Shown here piece by piece: positions 47,457 to 56,419 of a DNA stretch of 64,000 bases; position 1 is the first letter of the stretch, and the number at the start of each line of letters is the position of its first letter. The notes below the pieces were generated by a model that worked only from the letters and a program-made list of their open reading frames with translations, was not told the origin of the DNA and did not search any database. The stretch covers positions 1 to 64,000 of the forward strand of contig NZ_VTPX01000005.1 in assembly GCF_008298015.1 (NCBI RefSeq). Direction: 5' to 3'. The stretch is from Salinicola corii. GTDB taxonomy: Bacteria; Pseudomonadota; Gammaproteobacteria; Pseudomonadales; Halomonadaceae. The position numbers and the translations under genes were made by a program.

Positions 47457-47759
47457 ATGTGTCATCTCTACGCCAGTACCGACACACGGCGCTATGACAA
47501 CATCACCCGCTCTGTTCGTCTGCAGGGTTGCGTGACGAGCGTGCGACTGGAGAACGAATTCTGGGAGATTCTCGATGCCTTGGCTGCGAGCCAGCAGCTC
47601 TCCACGGCGCGCTTCATTAGCCAGCTCTACAGCGAAGTCATTGCCGAAAAAGGCGAGGTCAGCAACCTTGCATCGCTATTGCGCGTGGTCTGTGCGGTAC
47701 ATCTACAGCAGCGCCAGGCAATGATGCCGGCTCCTTTGCCGCGTTCGGTCTGTCTCTGA
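47457..47759 (+). CDS. Ribbon-helix-helix domain protein (RHH_4 type)
   Basis: A 100-residue protein starting at ATG 47457 after AGGAGG. The stretch RSVRLQGCVTSVRLENEFWEILDALAASQQLSTARFISQLYSEV fits the RHH_4 family, with a strand followed by two helices. RHH proteins bind DNA as dimers, but this group is often called only a domain protein. No adjacent toxin gene was seen. The target is unknown. Confidence 0.75.
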   Translation: MCHLYASTDTRRYDNITRSVRLQGCVTSVRLENEFWEILDALAASQQLSTARFISQLYSEVIAEKGEVSNLASLLRVVCAVHLQQRQAMMPAPLPRSVCL

Positions 47760-47883
47760 GCGTGGTCACTTCCTCGCTTTTACGCCAAGGCCATCCAGGC
47801 TAGACATAGTCCCCGACAACGACTTTGCAGCCTCGAGGCCCTGCTCTACACTCGAGTGAAACCGGTAGACAGGGCCCACGGGC

Positions 47884-48453
47884 ATGGCGACAGGCACGAC
47901 CCCATACCTTTTCACTCGATGCGCCATCGCGCGACACCCCCCTCGCCCCGGCGTTTGCCGACTGCTGCCTCTTTCTCGTCTGAGTCTGTTGTGTATTGGT
48001 CTGTTGCTGCTTCTGCTGGCGGGCTGCAGTTCGCAGAAAACGATCGCCACTCGCGACGACGGGCCTGCCATCGATGGCAACAACCTCTCCATCGATCGCA
48101 TTCTGGTGATGTCCGCCGCCAAGGATGCACTGGGCACGCCCTATCGCTGGGGTGGGAGCACGCCTGCCGGTTACGACTGTTCGGGACTGGTTCAGATGGC
48201 CTACGGCAAGATCGGGATTTCACTGCCGCGAACCTCCAACGATCAGTTCCACGCCCTCGACGAGATCGACGTCGCCCGCCCCGGCGACCTGCTGTTCTTC
48301 GGTTCCGGCAGCCGGGCCACCCATGTGGGTATCTACATGGGCGATCGCCAGATGATCCATGCTCCGGGTAGCGGCCGCACGGTGACCGTCTCTTCGCTGG
48401 ATATCCGCTACTGGCGTCAGCACTATCTGGGGGCCGCCGCGCCCGCCAACTAG
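47884..48453 (+). CDS. NlpC/P60-family lipoprotein peptidase
   Basis: A 189-residue cell-wall peptidase. Around residues 30-50 there is a lipoprotein signal ending in the lipobox LLAGCSS. ATG 47884 leaves a long 30-residue pre-region; a later non-ATG start is possible. The catalytic domain has the nucleophile in PAGYDCSGLVQMAY, the His in RATHVGIYMGD and the third polar residue His in MIHAPGSGR. It should cut peptidoglycan stem peptides in the periplasm, anchored to a membrane. Confidence 0.88.
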   Translation: MATGTTPYLFTRCAIARHPPRPGVCRLLPLSRLSLLCIGLLLLLLAGCSSQKTIATRDDGPAIDGNNLSIDRILVMSAAKDALGTPYRWGGSTPAGYDCSGLVQMAYGKIGISLPRTSNDQFHALDEIDVARPGDLLFFGSGSRATHVGIYMGDRQMIHAPGSGRTVTVSSLDIRYWRQHYLGAAAPAN

Positions 48454-48659
48454 TGACGCTCTATCCTAAAAGCCCCTTGAGAAAACCGCTGCCGGCTACC
48501 ACGTTGAGAGTAGGATACGGCGGCGGCCTTTCGCGAAACGAATGGAATGGCATGTCGTTAGCGCGATCCATTGTTTCACAACCCCGCTTCGACTCGTCAT
48601 GATGAGAGTCAATCTCAAAGGCTCCGACTGGGAGCCGCCACGGACTACAGGAGAAAGTC

Positions 48660-49295
48660 ATGGCTTTGCAACTCGGCGATATCGCTCCCGATTTCACCCA
48701 GGAAAGCACCGACGGACCGATCAACTTCCACGAGTGGGCCGGCGACAGCTGGGTCATCCTGTTTTCTCATCCCGCCGATTTCACGCCGGTCTGCACCACC
48801 GAGCTGGGCGAAGTTTCACGTCTCAAGCCGGAATTCGAGCGCCGCAACACCAAGGCGATCGGCCTCTCCGTCGACCCACTGGACGATCACACGCGCTGGG
48901 TCGGCGATATCGAAGAGACCCAGGGCTGTGGGCTCAACTTCCCGTTGCTGGCCGACGCCGATCGGTCGGTGAGCGAGGCCTACGGCATGATCCATCCCAA
49001 CGCCAGCGGCACCAACACCGTGCGTTCAGTATTCATCATCGACCCGGCCAGGAAGGTCCGCCTGACCATCACCTATCCGCCCAGCACCGGCCGCAACTTC
49101 GCCGAGATCCTGCGCGTGCTCGACAGCCTGCAGCTGACCGACAGCCACAAGGTCGCCACGCCGGTCAACTGGCAGGATGGCGACGACGTGATCATCGTGC
49201 CTTCGATCGACAACGAGAAGGCCAAGGAACTCTTCCCCAACGGCTGGGACGAGAAGAAGCCTTACCTGCGCGTCACCAAGCAGCCGAATAAATAA
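48660..49295 (+). CDS. Peroxiredoxin, Prx6 (1-Cys) type
   Basis: A 211-residue peroxide reductase with the peroxidatic Cys45 in HPADFTPVCTTELG and the Arg partner in SVFIIDPARKVRLT. The C-terminal extension (residues 165-211, NWQDGDDVIIVPSI, then LRVTKQPNK) is typical of Prx6. ATG 48660 follows AGGAG. A second Cys (QGCGLNFP) is not at the usual resolving position. The gene is monocistronic. Confidence 0.92.
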   Translation: MALQLGDIAPDFTQESTDGPINFHEWAGDSWVILFSHPADFTPVCTTELGEVSRLKPEFERRNTKAIGLSVDPLDDHTRWVGDIEETQGCGLNFPLLADADRSVSEAYGMIHPNASGTNTVRSVFIIDPARKVRLTITYPPSTGRNFAEILRVLDSLQLTDSHKVATPVNWQDGDDVIIVPSIDNEKAKELFPNGWDEKKPYLRVTKQPNK

Positions 49296-49320
49296 CGGCT
49301 ACGGCATCACCTCGGCGATG

Positions 49321-49372
49321 CCGGTCAAAAACCGGATATCATTGTTTATCGAGGAGCATCATATGATGCTCC
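49321..49372. terminator. Two hairpins between convergent genes, including a perfect 20-bp palindrome
   Basis: CCGGT-CAAAA-ACCGG (49321-49335) and the palindrome GGAGCATCATATGATGCTCC (49353-49372) lie between the peroxiredoxin gene and the oppositely directed ABC ATPase gene. They probably end transcription from either side. The palindrome lacks a T-run and could instead be a protein site. Confidence 0.45.
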
Positions 49373-49403
49373 ATTCCTTAGACATTGCCCGTGTTGCGAC
49401 CTT

Positions 49404-50357
49404 TCATGCTTCCGTGACTTCATATTGAGCAGAGAGGACGCGCTCACGAGGGAGATAGCCGACTCTACCACCGTCAGCGCCAACGATATCCAAACCATCG
49501 AGCCGCTCCGCCAGTATCAGCGAAAGCGCCGCGTGGAGGTTGGCTTCCTCAGAGATCGAGCGAGTCACACCGACATTTCGGGGAGGTTCCATCATCTGTC
49601 TGACGTTGATCAGCGCCAGGCGCTTGATCGCCCTGTCCTGACCCAGAAAACTTTCCACGAAGTCATTGGCAGGATTGGCGAGGATGGCTTCCGGCGTGTC
49701 GTACTGCAATAGTCGACCGTCGCGCATGATAGCAATGCGGTCGCCCATCTTGATCGCTTCATCGAGGTCGTGGGTCACGATGACCACCGTTTTACTCACC
49801 TTCCGCAGAATCTGTCGGAATTCATCCTGGAGACGCACCCGGGTGATCGGGTCAATGGCACCGAAGGGCTCGTCCATCAACATGATGTCGGGATCCGCTG
49901 CCAGCGCGCGGGCGAATCCTACGCGCTGACGCTGACCGCCCGACAGCTCATGCGGAAGACGCTTTCGCATGACGTCCGGGTCGAGCCCGACGAGGTCCAG
50001 GAGTTCATCGATCCGGCGTTCGGTTTCCGCCCTTTCCCAGCCCAGCAGACGTGGCACCGTAGCGATATTCCTTTCGATCGACATGTGGGGAAACAACCCC
50101 ACTTGCTGGATGACGTAACCGATCGTTCTGCGTAGCGCCTTCGGGTCGACGTGCGCAATATCGTGACCGTCGACCAGAACCCTGCCACGGGACGGCGTCT
50201 CCAGACGGTTGATCATGCGCATAGTGGTAGTCTTGCCACAACCGGAGGGACCGATCATGGTAACCGTGGAGCCGCTTTCGATCTCCAGATCAAGATTTTC
50301 TACGGCATACTGATCGCTGCCAGGATAGACCTTGGTGATATGTTCGAGCTTGATCAT
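49404..50357 (-). CDS. Quaternary-amine ABC transporter ATPase (OpuCA/OsmV type)
   Basis: A 317-residue ATPase with Walker A GPSGCGKTTT, signature LSGGQRQRVGFARAL, Walker B IMLMDEPFGAID and a C-terminal partial CBS-like regulatory part (about 250-317). It is the OpuC/OsmU type, which imports glycine betaine, choline, carnitine or other trimethylammonium compounds; EgtU-type relatives carry ergothioneine. It is last in the seven-gene minus-strand operon beginning with the MIO-less lyase at 56044. Confidence 0.88.
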   Translation of the reverse strand: MIKLEHITKVYPGSDQYAVENLDLEIESGSTVTMIGPSGCGKTTTMRMINRLETPSRGRVLVDGHDIAHVDPKALRRTIGYVIQQVGLFPHMSIERNIATVPRLLGWERAETERRIDELLDLVGLDPDVMRKRLPHELSGGQRQRVGFARALAADPDIMLMDEPFGAIDPITRVRLQDEFRQILRKVSKTVVIVTHDLDEAIKMGDRIAIMRDGRLLQYDTPEAILANPANDFVESFLGQDRAIKRLALINVRQMMEPPRNVGVTRSISEEANLHAALSLILAERLDGLDIVGADGGRVGYLPRERVLSAQYEVTEA

Positions 50358-50374
50358 CGGATGGTAATCCTTGT

Positions 50375-51010
50375 CTATCGTTTTTGTGTGAAGCGACGTT
50401 CAAGCCAACCGAAAAGTATCTCGGCGACAATCGCCAGCAGCGCGATGGGTAGAGCACCTACCAGCAAGCGAGGCATGTTCATGAGCGCGATGCCGGCGTT
50501 GACGAAGTCGCCGAGCCCGCCGCCACCGATGAACGAGGCCAGTGCCGCACCGCCGATAACCTGGATCGCACTGGTTCTCACACCCGTAATGATCGAGGGC
50601 ATGGCCAGCGGCAATTCGATCTGCCACAGGATCTCTCGCCGCCCCATCCCCATGCCTTTGGCCGCATTGAGTACCGCCGGATCGATTTCACGGATACCGA
50701 GAATTGTGTTGAGCAGCAATGGCGGAATGGCGAGCACGATGAGGGCAACCAGCGAAGGCAGGAGCCCTATGCCGAGAAACGGCATGGTGGCGGCAAGTAT
50801 CGCCAAGCTGGGAATCGAGCGCAGCGAACCAGCGGTGTTGACCGAAACGAATGCGGCTCTCGGCGAGCGCGCGACCATGAATCCCGTTGGGATAGAGATG
50901 AGTGCAGCAAGGCCCAGCGAGATGACACACATCAGCATGTGCCGGTTGAAGGCGACCATGAACGTGGAGCGATTGTCCAGAATCCAGGTAATGGCATCGG
51001 TGACTATCAT
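50375..51010 (-). CDS. Quaternary-amine ABC transporter permease (OpuCB/OpuCD type)
   Basis: A 211-residue permease with about five helices. The conserved RSPRAAFVSVNTAGSLRSIPSLAILA start, GIREIDPAVLNAAKGMGMGRREILWQIELPLAMPSIITGVRTSAIQVIGGAALASFIGGGGLG-type EAA block is typical of BPD transporters for betaines. It overlaps the second permease by four bases and lies 17 bp ahead of the ATPase gene. Confidence 0.88.
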   Translation of the reverse strand: MIVTDAITWILDNRSTFMVAFNRHMLMCVISLGLAALISIPTGFMVARSPRAAFVSVNTAGSLRSIPSLAILAATMPFLGIGLLPSLVALIVLAIPPLLLNTILGIREIDPAVLNAAKGMGMGRREILWQIELPLAMPSIITGVRTSAIQVIGGAALASFIGGGGLGDFVNAGIALMNMPRLLVGALPIALLAIVAEILFGWLERRFTQKR

Positions 51011-51639
51011 CGAGCCTCCCTCCCAGAACGACGGCGTAAGCGGTCTTCGAGAGCGGAGAGCAGATAGTCGGTAGACAACGCCAGCAGCGCAGTCAGCACG
51101 CCACTGGCAATGATCTTCTCGGAGAACCGTTGGTTGATGCCTTCGAAGATGATCTCGCCAATCCCGCCGGCGTTGATGTAGGCCGCTACAGTGGCAATAC
51201 CGATCAGGGTCACCGTGGCAATGCGAATGCCACCGACAATGAAAGGTAGTGCCAATGGCAGCTCCACCTCACAGATACGTCGCCAGGTCCCATAACCCAT
51301 GCCATGAGCAGCCTCGAGCACTTCTCGGGGGATGGACTGAAAGCCAAGGCCGATGTTGCGTACCAGAATCATCAGCGAATACGCCGCCAGTCCGATGATG
51401 GCTGGTGCCTTGCCGATACCGAGCACAGGAATAAATAGCGCGAACAGCGCCAGGCTCGGGATAGCGAACAGGATCCCGGTGATGATCACGGTGACGTTGA
51501 AAGCACGCGGACGCCGTGCGACCCAGATACCCACGGTCAGGGAAATGATGAGGGCAATGGCAATCGAGGAGAACACCAGATAGAGATGTTCGATCAACGC
51601 TTCGAGCAATCGGTCGAGATTGTTGGGAACCCATTTCAT
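51007..51639 (-). CDS. Quaternary-amine ABC transporter permease, second subunit
   Basis: A 210-residue permease starting at 51639 (MKWVPNNLDRLLEALIEHLYLV); the frame extends upstream without support. The EAA region is IPREVLEAAHGMGYGTWRRICEVELPLALPFIVGGIRI and the following helix ATVAAYINAGGIGEIIFEGINQ matches the paired permease. Two different permeases with one ATPase and a separate binding protein is the OpuC/OsmU layout. Confidence 0.86.
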   Translation of the reverse strand: MKWVPNNLDRLLEALIEHLYLVFSSIAIALIISLTVGIWVARRPRAFNVTVIITGILFAIPSLALFALFIPVLGIGKAPAIIGLAAYSLMILVRNIGLGFQSIPREVLEAAHGMGYGTWRRICEVELPLALPFIVGGIRIATVTLIGIATVAAYINAGGIGEIIFEGINQRFSEKIIASGVLTALLALSTDYLLSALEDRLRRRSGREAR

Positions 51640-51682
51640 CGCATAAGCTCTTGTTGTTCGGGAGAATAGTCCAGCCAGCGTC

Positions 51683-52504
51683 TCACCAGCTACCGCCGAG
51701 TTGGCAAGTGGCGATCTCGGCTCGGGCCGATAGCTCACGGATTGCCGCCATATCAGGCAACTCGAATCGACGAATGCCGAGCGCTGCCATACGCCTCCGC
51801 CCCTCGCGATCCTCGTGAGCCATCAGTAACGACTGTCTCAACGCATCGACGACCTCATCCGGCTGCGACCGCGATGCCACCAATGGTGGAAAAGGCGCCG
51901 GACGGGTGATATCGAGAATGGCGAGCGAAGCCAGGATGTCGGGATCGTGACGCCGCAGGAGCTCATAACCGAAGGCATCGACGGCACCGATATCGACGAC
52001 GCCACGGTGAATGGCATCGATCATGCCCCGAGGGTTGAGTAGCGGGCCATGCGCCGCAGGCCCCGGCATCCGCCCACAGGTCAGGGCCAGATACTCGCGA
52101 GGGGCATGGTAGCCGGACTGGGAATCCGTCACCGTCCAGCCCCATCGTAAAGCGGTCAGATCGGCAGACGAGATATTCCCGCCAGCCCGCGTCACCAGAT
52201 AACTGGCATACTGCGCCCGACCCTCGCTCCACTCGGCGTTGGGGACGGCCGACACGAGCGCATGCGGTTGTTCCTCTTCCGGCAATTGGGAATAGGGGTA
52301 ACCACACATGAACGCCATGCCGAGATCCGTGCGCTGCCACAACGCCGACAGCGATGCCGGGGCCGCGTGACCGATAATCTCCAGCGCCACCCCACTGACA
52401 GCGGCAAGCCAATGGAACAGTTCATCCCAGCACTGGCGGCTCAGCGGACTGACGTTGTACATGCGGGAACAGGCGACGACCGCCCCGCGACTGACGGTAG
52501 CCAT
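51683..52504 (-). CDS. PhnD-like periplasmic-binding-fold protein lacking a signal peptide
   Basis: A 273-residue protein with PhnD/transferrin-type features: SRMYNVSPLSRQCWDELFHWLAA, LWQRTDLGMAFMCGYPYSQL, the Ala-Ser-Tyr strand AQYASYLVTRAG and GVVDIGAVDAFGYELLRRHDP. The N-terminus MATVSRGAVVACS has no signal peptide, so it probably stays in the cytoplasm. It starts where the preceding gene stops (TGATG). The operon also has a true exported binding protein, so this one may sense or process a ligand instead of transporting it. Confidence 0.72.
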   Translation of the reverse strand: MATVSRGAVVACSRMYNVSPLSRQCWDELFHWLAAVSGVALEIIGHAAPASLSALWQRTDLGMAFMCGYPYSQLPEEEQPHALVSAVPNAEWSEGRAQYASYLVTRAGGNISSADLTALRWGWTVTDSQSGYHAPREYLALTCGRMPGPAAHGPLLNPRGMIDAIHRGVVDIGAVDAFGYELLRRHDPDILASLAILDITRPAPFPPLVASRSQPDEVVDALRQSLLMAHEDREGRRRMAALGIRRFELPDMAAIRELSARAEIATCQLGGSW

Positions 52505-53508
52505 CAGGCGAAGCGAATCTTCTGACCGAGGTTCATCGACTTCGCCTTGTCGAGCATCGCCACGCCCAGCGCGATATCGCTCGTACTGAGTCCACGGTGC
52601 CAGAACAAGAGGGTCTCGTCGTCGCTCTCGCGCCCCGGCCTTAGACCGGCGACGATCTGGCCGATTTCGGCATGCAAGGACTTCTCGGTCACCTTGCCAC
52701 TGTCGACATGGTAACGCAGGGCTCCGTAGGGTCGCCCCGGGGCACACTGTCCCCAGTCGTCGACGACCACCTTGTCCATGACATCGGTAATGTCGTTCTC
52801 CAACGCGCTCATAGTGCCGTAGGGGATGACCAGCGCGCCCTTCTTGATCCACTCGGTCTTGAACAGCGGCGTAGGCTCCGGCAAGCGGCTGGCCTCCAGC
52901 ATGATGTCGGCCCCGTCGAGACAGTCCTGCCAGTTATCGGTCACAACGATCTTCTTGCCGAGATCGGCTTCCAGACGTTCGGCAAACATCGTGCGACTCT
53001 CTTCCCGGCGCGAGTGAACGCGAATCTCATCGAAATCGAACAGATGGTCGAGCAGGCGCACGTTCCAGTAGGAAGTGCCTCTAGCTCCAACATGACCGAG
53101 TATCCGGCTGTCGCTGCGAGCGAGGTATTTGGCTCCCAGTGCGGTCAGGGCACCAGTGCGCATATCGGTGATGGCAGTCGCATCCACGATGGCACGTGGC
53201 ATCCCGGTCTCCGGATCGAACAGGTTCAGCACCGCCATCTCTGACGGAAGCCCCTTCTTGTAGTTGTCCACGAAGTCGCCGACGATTTTGACCCCGGCCA
53301 CTCCCAACGGCTTGATGTAGCCCCGCAACACATTGAAATGGCCTTTGTCGGAACTCTCGGGCACTAGATGGACCCGAGGTTCGATCACCGTTTCACGACG
53401 GCCTTGCGCAGCCAGGGAAGCCTCGACTGCCGAGAGAATCTCATCGTTGGTTAGATCGAGCGCGGCGGTGTCGAGGGCATTGAGGTAGTCGATCCAGATT
53501 TCCTGCAT
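52504..53508 (-). CDS. Ornithine cyclodeaminase/mu-crystallin family protein
   Basis: A 334-residue NAD-binding enzyme-like protein. The family pattern is visible: Arg/His in EPRVHLVPE, Lys in VKIVGDFVDNYKKGLPS, LFDPETGMPRAIVDATAITDMRTGALTALGAKYLAR, and the nucleotide fold ILGHVGARGTSYWNVRLLDHL. Members include ornithine cyclodeaminase, imine reductases and opine-type enzymes, and close relatives are sometimes labelled tyramine oxidase subunit B. The start 53508 is an ATG after GGGAA. A role in processing the imported amino-acid derivative is likely; the reaction is unknown. Confidence 0.72.
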   Translation of the reverse strand: MQEIWIDYLNALDTAALDLTNDEILSAVEASLAAQGRRETVIEPRVHLVPESSDKGHFNVLRGYIKPLGVAGVKIVGDFVDNYKKGLPSEMAVLNLFDPETGMPRAIVDATAITDMRTGALTALGAKYLARSDSRILGHVGARGTSYWNVRLLDHLFDFDEIRVHSRREESRTMFAERLEADLGKKIVVTDNWQDCLDGADIMLEASRLPEPTPLFKTEWIKKGALVIPYGTMSALENDITDVMDKVVVDDWGQCAPGRPYGALRYHVDSGKVTEKSLHAEIGQIVAGLRPGRESDDETLLFWHRGLSTSDIALGVAMLDKAKSMNLGQKIRFA

Positions 53509-53576
53509 GTTGTTGTTCCCGAGGTTCTTAAAGATAGTGGCTTGAAAATGGATGCTCTGTCGGAAGCCGAAACCGG

Positions 53577-54464
53577 TCAATCGACGAGACCTTCCTCATG
53601 CAGGAAATCAGCGACGATATCGGCCGGTTCCTCATGATCCCGTTCGAATTTCGCGTTGAGTCGACGCATGATGGAGTTATCGAGATGGGAACCGACCGAC
53701 TCCAGAATTTCCTGGATGTCCGGATGCGCATCGAGCACCTCCTGACGCACTACCGGCGCCACGTAATAAGGAGGGAACAGTCCTTTGTCGTCATTCAGTA
53801 CCTTGAGATCGCCGCTGTCGAGTTGCCAGTCGGTGGCATAACCGTTGGAGACGTCGATATCTCCCTGGTTCAGAGCGTCATAACGTAAGCCAAGATTGGT
53901 GAATTGCCGGAATTCCTTGAACGTAGCGCCATAGACCCGCTCGAGCCCGGGAAGGCCATCGGCGCGCTCGGGGAACTCCGGCCCCCCACCGAACACCATG
54001 TCGCCAGCGACGCTGGCCAGATCCGATAGAGACTCGAGGCCGTCTTTCTTCGCTGTTTCATCACGCATGATGATCACATAGCCATTATTGATCCCGGTCG
54101 GCGCAAGCCAGCGCAGGTTCAATTGGTCCGCGTAGTAGTCGCTAACCTCGTCGTAAACCACCTGCTCGTCGGTCGAGATGGTGCCATGGACCACCGATGT
54201 CAGCGCGGTTCCGGTATACTCCGGGTAGAGATCGATGCCCCCCGAGGTGATGGCTTGGTGGGCAATCAGCGTACCGCCAAGATTGATCTTCCTTTCGACC
54301 TCATAGCCGGCATTCTCGAGTAGCTCGGCATAGATTTCGGCGAGAATGTACTGTTCCGAGAAGTTCTTGCTGCCGACCACGATCGGGTCTGCCATGGCCT
54401 GTGTCGTGGTCAGCGACGATGTCAAAGCCAATGCTGAAGCCATCGGAATAATGAATGTTTTCAT
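53577..54464 (-). CDS. Quaternary-amine-type substrate-binding protein (OpuCC/OsmX, OpuAC family)
   Basis: A 295-residue exported binding protein. Signal peptide: MKTFIIPMASALALTSSLTT, cleavage near AMADP. OpuAC-type motifs: IVVGSKNFSEQYILAEIYAELLENAGY, GGIDLYPEYTGTAL (tyrosines that often line a cation-binding cage), and NGYATDWQLDSGDLKVLNDDKGLFPPYYVAPVV. It serves the two permeases and ATPase downstream. The ligand is probably a trimethylammonium compound; residues are too divergent to name it. Confidence 0.85.
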   Translation of the reverse strand: MKTFIIPMASALALTSSLTTTQAMADPIVVGSKNFSEQYILAEIYAELLENAGYEVERKINLGGTLIAHQAITSGGIDLYPEYTGTALTSVVHGTISTDEQVVYDEVSDYYADQLNLRWLAPTGINNGYVIIMRDETAKKDGLESLSDLASVAGDMVFGGGPEFPERADGLPGLERVYGATFKEFRQFTNLGLRYDALNQGDIDVSNGYATDWQLDSGDLKVLNDDKGLFPPYYVAPVVRQEVLDAHPDIQEILESVGSHLDNSIMRRLNAKFERDHEEPADIVADFLHEEGLVD

Positions 54465-54508
54465 TGTTTTCCTCCTGGAGCGTTATTGTTGCTGTCGTGT
54501 GAGGTGAG

Positions 54509-56044
54509 TTATGGATCCAGATCAGCCGTCGGCGAAATTTGTTTTGTTATCAAACGATTGATCGTTTCGAAATCACAGTTGTGAGGTCTGTCTTCATGCA
54601 AGGCAGCGACATGTTCGCGCACGAAAGCCAAGGCTTTCCGGGTACCATGACCGAGGGCATTGGACGCACTACGCAAATCCACCGCCTGGGCGGAAACCAC
54701 CAACTCGATCGACACCAGCCAGCGCATGCGCTCGACGACTTCCGCGACGTTCGCCAACGTGCTGGGAGCAAGTGAGGCATGATCCTCGACTCCATCAGCG
54801 ACGGGGATGGCAGACATTGGCATAGGAGCGGCGAAGTGACGAATCTCCGCTTCGAGCATCGAGACGGTCTTCTGCACAGTGGCAAAACCGGTACGACTCT
54901 GACCCAACGGAGTGAGAAAACGCGGCAATCCGGAATCGTGCGGCGACATCAGCTTCATGATGCGATGAGCGGTGGCATTGGCACTTTGCGCTATGGCCAG
55001 AGCAAGCCGCGCCCAACTCAATGTAAAGGCTGTGGTATCGAAGTTGCCGTTCGGTAGCACCAGTGCCTCATCCGCCAGGATGACCGGGTTGTCACCGCCG
55101 CTTGCCAGCTCGATACGCGTCGCCTCGCGCGCTTCGTCGAGCGCGTGCATGACAGCGCCCAGAATCTGCGGCAGGCAACGATAACTGAGCGGGTCCTGAA
55201 GCTTCCTCGCAGTCCCTTCTGCCATCAGCTCACCACCGCGAAGATGAGCGAGTAATCGAGAGGCTGCCTGCCGCTGACCAAAGGCCGGGCGAACCGCCAT
55301 GGCCCGTTCATCGAAGGCATTGGTGTTGGCGCGGAAACCTTCGCAGTTCAGGGCGGCGGCAAGACAGGACCAATCCAGCAAACGCCCAATATCCGCCAGC
55401 CGCAAGCAGGCTTGGCCAACCGAGAAGCTGTTGGCAGCCACCAGGGCATGCCCATCCCGGGGGCCCAACTCCAGGGGTACGAGACCAGCGCGGGCGAGTG
55501 CCTCCCCGGCATCGAGCACCTGGCCCTGCCATTCCACTCGGCCATCCCCCATCAGCGCCCGGGTCATTTGCGCAAGCTGTGCCAGGTCCGCCGCCCCCAG
55601 CGAGCCGTGCCGAGGGATGACTGGATGAAAGCCCGCATTGATGGCGTCGATCAGTCGGGTCAGCACGATCGGAGAAACGCCACTGCCACCTGCCGCCAAC
55701 CCGCAGGCCCTTGCCACCATCATCGCTCTGACGGCTTCGCGTGGCACACTGTCACCAACAGCTACGGAACGTGCCAGGGGAACCCGGTTCTGGAATGCAA
55801 CCAAATCGTCGGCGTCCAGTGTCGTATCGACCCCAGCGCCCAAGCCGGTCGTCAATCCGTAGGTGGGTAACTGTTCCGCAACGCTGCGTTCGACGACCCA
55901 ACGCGCCGCCGCGAGTCTAGACTCGATCTCGGGAGAGACGGTCAACCAGGCTTTTCCGCAGGCGATAGCCGCGACATCGTCAACATCGAGTGGCAACGTA
56001 TCAGGGAGGAGCCGATACGAAGGAGCTGATGCAAAGGAACTCAT
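54509..56044 (-). CDS. HAL/PAL-family lyase lacking the MIO tripeptide (second paralogue)
   Basis: A 511-residue protein of the aromatic amino acid lyase family. The start at 56044 follows GGAGG. Tyr of the TYGLTTGLGAG loop (HutH Tyr53 position) is kept. The MIO site GSxGASGDL reads GSLGAADL (residues 147-154), one residue short and without the Ser needed for cofactor formation. The His of the usual SHAAGVG block is lost (LARSVAVGD), and QDPYSLR reads QDPLSYR. The late Glu-Asp-His (GVEDHAS) is kept. It heads the operon with the quaternary-amine transporter, so MIO-independent elimination of a trimethylamine group is a reasonable hypothesis. Confidence 0.85.
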   Translation of the reverse strand: MSSFASAPSYRLLPDTLPLDVDDVAAIACGKAWLTVSPEIESRLAAARWVVERSVAEQLPTYGLTTGLGAGVDTTLDADDLVAFQNRVPLARSVAVGDSVPREAVRAMMVARACGLAAGGSGVSPIVLTRLIDAINAGFHPVIPRHGSLGAADLAQLAQMTRALMGDGRVEWQGQVLDAGEALARAGLVPLELGPRDGHALVAANSFSVGQACLRLADIGRLLDWSCLAAALNCEGFRANTNAFDERAMAVRPAFGQRQAASRLLAHLRGGELMAEGTARKLQDPLSYRCLPQILGAVMHALDEAREATRIELASGGDNPVILADEALVLPNGNFDTTAFTLSWARLALAIAQSANATAHRIMKLMSPHDSGLPRFLTPLGQSRTGFATVQKTVSMLEAEIRHFAAPMPMSAIPVADGVEDHASLAPSTLANVAEVVERMRWLVSIELVVSAQAVDLRSASNALGHGTRKALAFVREHVAALHEDRPHNCDFETINRLITKQISPTADLDP

Positions 56045-56137
56045 GTAATGCTACCTCCATGTCGGCCACTCACTGCTGAGAGGTGCCGGCAATTTGATTA
56101 TTGTTGTCTTTGCGGTGGAGCTTCAACGCGACCACTA

Positions 56138-56147
56138 TGTATATACA
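56138..56147. promoter_or_regulatory. TGTATATACA operator upstream of the second lyase operon (site 1)
   Basis: A perfect palindrome 94 bp upstream of the lyase start, identical in core to the two sites in the hutU-hutF intergenic region and resembling HutC-type operators (TGTAnnTACA). It implies shared control with the hut genes. Confidence 0.65.
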
Positions 56148-56234
56148 ATCACTCTTTCAGTGGAGCTGCAACAGCAATCAAGCTGTCCTCGTAACGAGGT
56201 CATGGAGGTCATTGCATGAGTTCAATATTTGAGA

Positions 56235-56254
56235 TTATTTGTATATACAAATAA
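56235..56254. promoter_or_regulatory. TGTATATACA operator upstream of the second lyase operon (site 2)
   Basis: The core is extended to a perfect 20-bp palindrome, TTATTTGTAT and its inverse, the longest of the four sites. It lies 191 bp from the lyase start and 166 bp beyond the hutG stop. The gap 56045-56419 holds no gene apart from these sites. Confidence 0.65.
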
Positions 56255-56419
56255 AAACCATAACCCCTCACCGAGATTTCATTACATCGTCCAAGTATCG
56301 AGCCGTAGGGCTTACCAATGCCCAGTGCCGGCGCCGTCGTCAGGCGCGCGGGCGTTTTCATGGCCGACCCCAGCCATGAGAATGAACCGTCACGGGTTCC
56401 AGCCATCGTCAAACGAATG

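Noticed and set aside
47457-47759. Antitoxin of a toxin-antitoxin pair
   Set aside because: The protein has an RHH fold, but no small toxin-like frame is adjacent and the family is not an antitoxin group I recognise.
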